Assembly (NCBI GenBank): GCA_023382135.1
Contig: JAMCQK010000056.1
Location: 1 to 26,403, forward strand
Direction: 5' to 3'
DNA length: 26,403 bases
Origin: Deinococcus sp.
GTDB taxonomy: Bacteria; Deinococcota; Deinococci; Deinococcales; Thermaceae
Under the pieces are notes generated by a model, which was given only the letters and a program-made list of their open reading frames with translations, was not told where the DNA came from and made no database searches. The translations under genes and the position numbers were made by a program. Position 1 is the first letter of the stretch. Every line of letters begins with the position of its first letter. Below are positions 21,997 through 26,403 of the stretch, in pieces.

Positions 21997-22971
21997 GTGA
22001 GATTTATTACCTCCTGTTCGGGATTACAGCGAGCTGGCGCTAAGCGAGTCTGGGAGGATCAGCTTATTTCCGCTGCTAAGTCCGACATTGTGGTTTTGGG
22101 AGCAGGAATTGCCGGGCTCAGCGCAGCCCGCTTCTTGCGTGAGGCGGGACACGAAGTCCTTGTCGTAGCAGACGCGCTGGGAGAAGCCAGCAGGGTTCCT
22201 ATAGCGCTTTTGAACCCGGTGCGTGGACAGCGTGGAACGGTTGTGCCAGAGACCGAGGAGGCTTTCGAGGCCGCGCGTGAACTATATTCTCGGTTCGTCC
22301 GACTTCGCTTTGGGCTGCTAAGGCCTGTGCCAAAAGCACAATACTCCAAATGGGAAGAAAAGCTGCGTTCCAGAGGGATCCGTTACGAGTGGAAGGAAAC
22401 CGGACTATTTTTGCCAGATGCTTTGTGGGTTGAGACCAAGCCGCTTTTGTGCGGGTTGGCGGCAGGCCTCGAGTTTGTGGACGCGAAAGTATGTCAAATT
22501 TCCAACAGGACTCTCCACTTGGCCGGCGGCGGAACCATTGTTTTTGAGACTTTGGTCTATGCCGCTGGCGCAAGAGGGACGCAACTTTTAAACCTCACTG
22601 GGCGGTTCACAGCGGGTAGCGTTCTCCTGACCGATGAGTGGTTCGATGAGGCGGTGTCTCACAAAGGCTATGTCGCCGGCGACGTTATGGGAAGCACCCA
22701 TCTGCCGGAGTGGAGAACTTACCAGGAGCATCAGACTACCCGAATTGAAGCCGAGGAAATTCTTGCGGGCACCGAAAAGCTGGTAGGCCGCCGCCCGAAA
22801 GTTATAGGAACTTGGAACGGGGTTCGTTATCGGGCCGACGCCGGTTATCTGAGGGAACTGCCCGGGCAAGGATACGCACTAACCGGGTTTGGTTCGTCGG
22901 CATTTTTGCACGCCCCGCTGTACGCGAAAAAGCTGGTGTCGAGACTCAGAAAAGGAAGCGCGCAATTTTGA
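21997..22971 (+). CDS. FAD-dependent oxidoreductase (DAO family)
   Basis: The protein has an N-terminal Rossmann FAD-binding motif (VVLGAGIAGLSAARFLREAGHEVLVV) and a glycine-rich C-terminal FAD motif (GYALTGFGSSAFLHAPLYAKKLV), the layout of the D-amino acid oxidase/glycine oxidase superfamily. The middle (IALLNPVRGQRG, YAAGARGTQLL) fits a substrate-binding domain. At up to 324 residues it is on the short side for the family. The start is uncertain: the GTG at 21997 gives a 30-residue extension before the Rossmann strand, and a GTG at 22090 within that strand is an alternative. The substrate is unknown. It may be co-transcribed with miaB, but a repeat lies between them. Confidence 0.75.
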   Translation: MRFITSCSGLQRAGAKRVWEDQLISAAKSDIVVLGAGIAGLSAARFLREAGHEVLVVADALGEASRVPIALLNPVRGQRGTVVPETEEAFEAARELYSRFVRLRFGLLRPVPKAQYSKWEEKLRSRGIRYEWKETGLFLPDALWVETKPLLCGLAAGLEFVDAKVCQISNRTLHLAGGGTIVFETLVYAAGARGTQLLNLTGRFTAGSVLLTDEWFDEAVSHKGYVAGDVMGSTHLPEWRTYQEHQTTRIEAEEILAGTEKLVGRRPKVIGTWNGVRYRADAGYLRELPGQGYALTGFGSSAFLHAPLYAKKLVSRLRKGSAQF

Positions 22972-22983
22972 GTGGAGCCGGAA

Positions 22984-23007
22984 GCCTGTTCTTCAGAAAC
23001 AACAGGC
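22984..23007 (+). other. Stem-loop after the oxidoreductase gene
   Basis: GCCTGTT (22984-22990) and AACAGGC (23001-23007) form a seven-pair stem with a 10-base loop, 12 bases after the stop codon. No T-run follows. It may stabilise the mRNA end or act with the stronger terminator at 23041. Confidence 0.4.
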
Positions 23008-23040
23008 CGTTCGGGCAGCCCGGGGAACAGGGGATAAGAG

Positions 23041-23070
23041 AAGGGGCGGCCTATTTGGCCACCCCTTTAT
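23041..23070. terminator. Bidirectional terminator between the oxidoreductase and lon
   Basis: AAGGGGCGGCC (23041-23051) and GGCCACCCCTT (23057-23067) pair with one mismatch (a G-U pair on the minus strand) around a five-base loop. On the plus strand TTTAT follows within the stem edge; on the minus strand TTCTCTTAT follows. It is 13 bases beyond the lon stop and probably ends both convergent transcripts. Confidence 0.7.
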
Positions 23071-23082
23071 CAAAGCGAGGTT

Positions 23083-25467
<2,385 letters not shown>

Positions 25468-25500
25468 GTGTATGTCCTCCTAGCCGTCTCTGGCTCCAAC

Positions 25501-25506
25501 ATTTTA
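25501..25506 (-). promoter_or_regulatory. -10 element of lon
   Basis: TAAAAT on the minus strand matches five of six -10 positions and predicts a leader of roughly 25-30 bases containing the AGGAGG ribosome binding site. A clear -35 was not seen. The remainder of 25507-25615 shows no gene. Confidence 0.4.
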
Positions 25507-25615
25507 TGCCGAAGGGAGACGTCTTAGCTGGATTCTACATGCCGCCTGAGGCCAAATAGGGTCAAAGAACACACTTAGGGAATTTGAGCTGGATTATATC
25601 AAGTTTTATTAACGG

Positions 25616-25825
25616 CTAACCCCGCCTTTCGACATTGGTGACGTTGCCCAGGACTAACTCAAACCGAAGTTTATCGCCGATTTTGGGTTCTGGACTCAGG
25701 AAAGTGTCCTGGAAGCGCAGCCTGCGCGGGCCATCGGGCGTTTTCAGCAGGAGGTCATAGAAGACTGCGCCATGGATGGATACGGCTTGCGCTTGTAGGA
25801 CGGTGGCCTCGAGGGTTTGTAACAC
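25616..25825 (-). CDS. Small 69-residue protein of unknown function
   Basis: I do not recognise the family. The sequence alternates hydrophobic and polar residues (QAQAVSIHGAVFYDLLLK, RRLRFQDTFL, GDKLRFELVLGNVTNVERRG), which suggests an all-beta, OB- or SH3-like small domain without a signal peptide. The GTG at 25825 lies six bases after TAAACT (25837-25832 on the minus strand), the same leaderless spacing as elsewhere in this window, which supports the start and the reality of the gene. It is divergent from the Mrr-type gene and separated from lon by about 150 bases. Confidence 0.6.
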   Translation of the reverse strand: MLQTLEATVLQAQAVSIHGAVFYDLLLKTPDGPRRLRFQDTFLSPEPKIGDKLRFELVLGNVTNVERRG

Positions 25826-25831
25826 TATGCT

Positions 25832-25837
25832 AGTTTA
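25832..25837 (-). promoter_or_regulatory. -10 element of the 69-residue protein gene
   Basis: TAAACT on the minus strand ends exactly six bases before the GTG start, with no Shine-Dalgarno. This is the leaderless arrangement. Confidence 0.4.
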
Positions 25838-25875
25838 GCTTCTTTAGCTTCAGCAACAGTGCGCTTGTGTTGGTA

Positions 25876-26403
25876 ATGCCCGGTGAACGAAGGTCCTCGC
25901 GTTCGAAAGAACTAGGTAGCCAACTAATTTTTAGGGCTATTCAGGTTTTGAAAGACCATGGCGGCGAGTTATCGGGCCAAGGCCACCTATGAAAAGACCG
26001 GTTACGTTCGCTGGCAGCCAGTCTTGCATTTTTACGGTATCCCATTATCAAAGCAGGTTTCTTGGCCAAGAAACAGGGTATATGGTATCTAACTTCCGAA
26101 GGTGAAAACGCCTTAGATCTCGGAGCAGAAAAAGCCTATGAGCTTGCCAGGAAGGCGTATCGTGACTGGAGGAAAGAGGCTAAATCTGATGACCAAGTTA
26201 CCGATGGGGATTTCGACACGACTGCCAGCGCCGGTCCACAGCTGCAGGCGGCAATCCACGAAGTTCAACAATCGGCAATAGACGGCCTAAGGAGACAGGT
26301 TGAATCAAGAAACGCTTACGAGTTCCAAGACCTGGTGGCCGCACTTCTCCGGGGGATGGGCTACTACACGCCGTTCATCGCACCGAAAGGGAAAGATGGC
26401 GGC
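25876..26403 (+). pseudogene. Mrr-type restriction endonuclease, frame-disrupted and cut by the window edge
   Basis: From an ATG at 25876 the frame gives FRAIQVLKDHGGELSGQG, typical of the start of the Mrr N-terminal winged helix, then a TGA at 25990-25992. The next conserved stretch, YEKTGYVRWQPVLHFYGI (25987-26041), lies in the +1 frame. From about 26044 the original frame resumes with IIKAGFLAKKQGIWYLTSEG and stays open to the edge, reaching the start of the Mrr nuclease domain (NAYEFQDLVAALLRGMGYYT, then PKGKDGG). Two compensating shifts, with loss of residues between GGELS and YEKTG, explain this best. Mrr enzymes cut modified DNA. The catalytic residues beyond the edge cannot be judged. 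Confidence 0.75.

Noticed and set aside
22199..22573. 124-codon minus-strand frame inside the oxidoreductase gene
   Set aside because: It is a shadow of a clear FAD-dependent oxidoreductase in the opposite direction.

Overview
The window looks like chromosomal DNA of a Deinococcota (Thermaceae-like, perhaps Meiothermus-related) bacterium. This is inferred from the character of the Lon, acyl-CoA ligase, MiaB, IlvD and Leu proteins, the moderately high GC content, and several genes whose -10 element lies only 6-7 bases before the start codon, as in leaderless Deinococcus/Thermus transcripts. No rRNA, tRNA, CRISPR array or intact insertion sequence was seen.

Left end (1-2754, + strand): the tail of a Zn/Mn-type ABC permease, an Rrf2/IscR-type regulator with three cysteines, an unrecognised small secreted protein, and an IscS/NifS cysteine desulfurase. 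The last three read as a small Fe-S/sulfur operon.

Second block (2751-7800, - strand): a compact, translationally coupled cluster. It encodes a double-thioredoxin secreted protein, an 85-residue secreted peptide with eight cysteines, a secreted thioredoxin-fold protein without a CXXC, a MacB/FtsX-type permease, and its ATPase. The ATPase carries an in-frame amber codon lying inside a 27-bp sequence that recurs at 1326-1352. This is the best candidate for an undescribed system (thiol-rich peptide maturation, export or immunity). A decayed response-regulator/LuxR gene lies just upstream.

Third block (8522-11948): an acyl-CoA ligase (- strand), a small cupin (+) and an M20 amidohydrolase (+), with an intrinsic terminator between the last two.

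Fourth block (12344-19833, - strand): a branched-chain amino acid operon in the order leuC, lysE-type exporter, leuD, leuB, SDR, ilvD, DinB-like protein. It has a strong promoter, a 17-residue leucine-rich leader peptide, and a terminator/antiterminator pair that together form a classical transcription attenuator. Short decayed copies of the leuD 5' end flank the exporter gene, and copies of a dispersed intergenic repeat accompany them.

Right end (19851-26403): a ureidoglycolate lyase pseudogene with at least four lesions, miaB, a FAD-dependent oxidoreductase, lon, an unrecognised 69-residue protein, and the start of a frame-disrupted Mrr-type restriction endonuclease that runs off the window.
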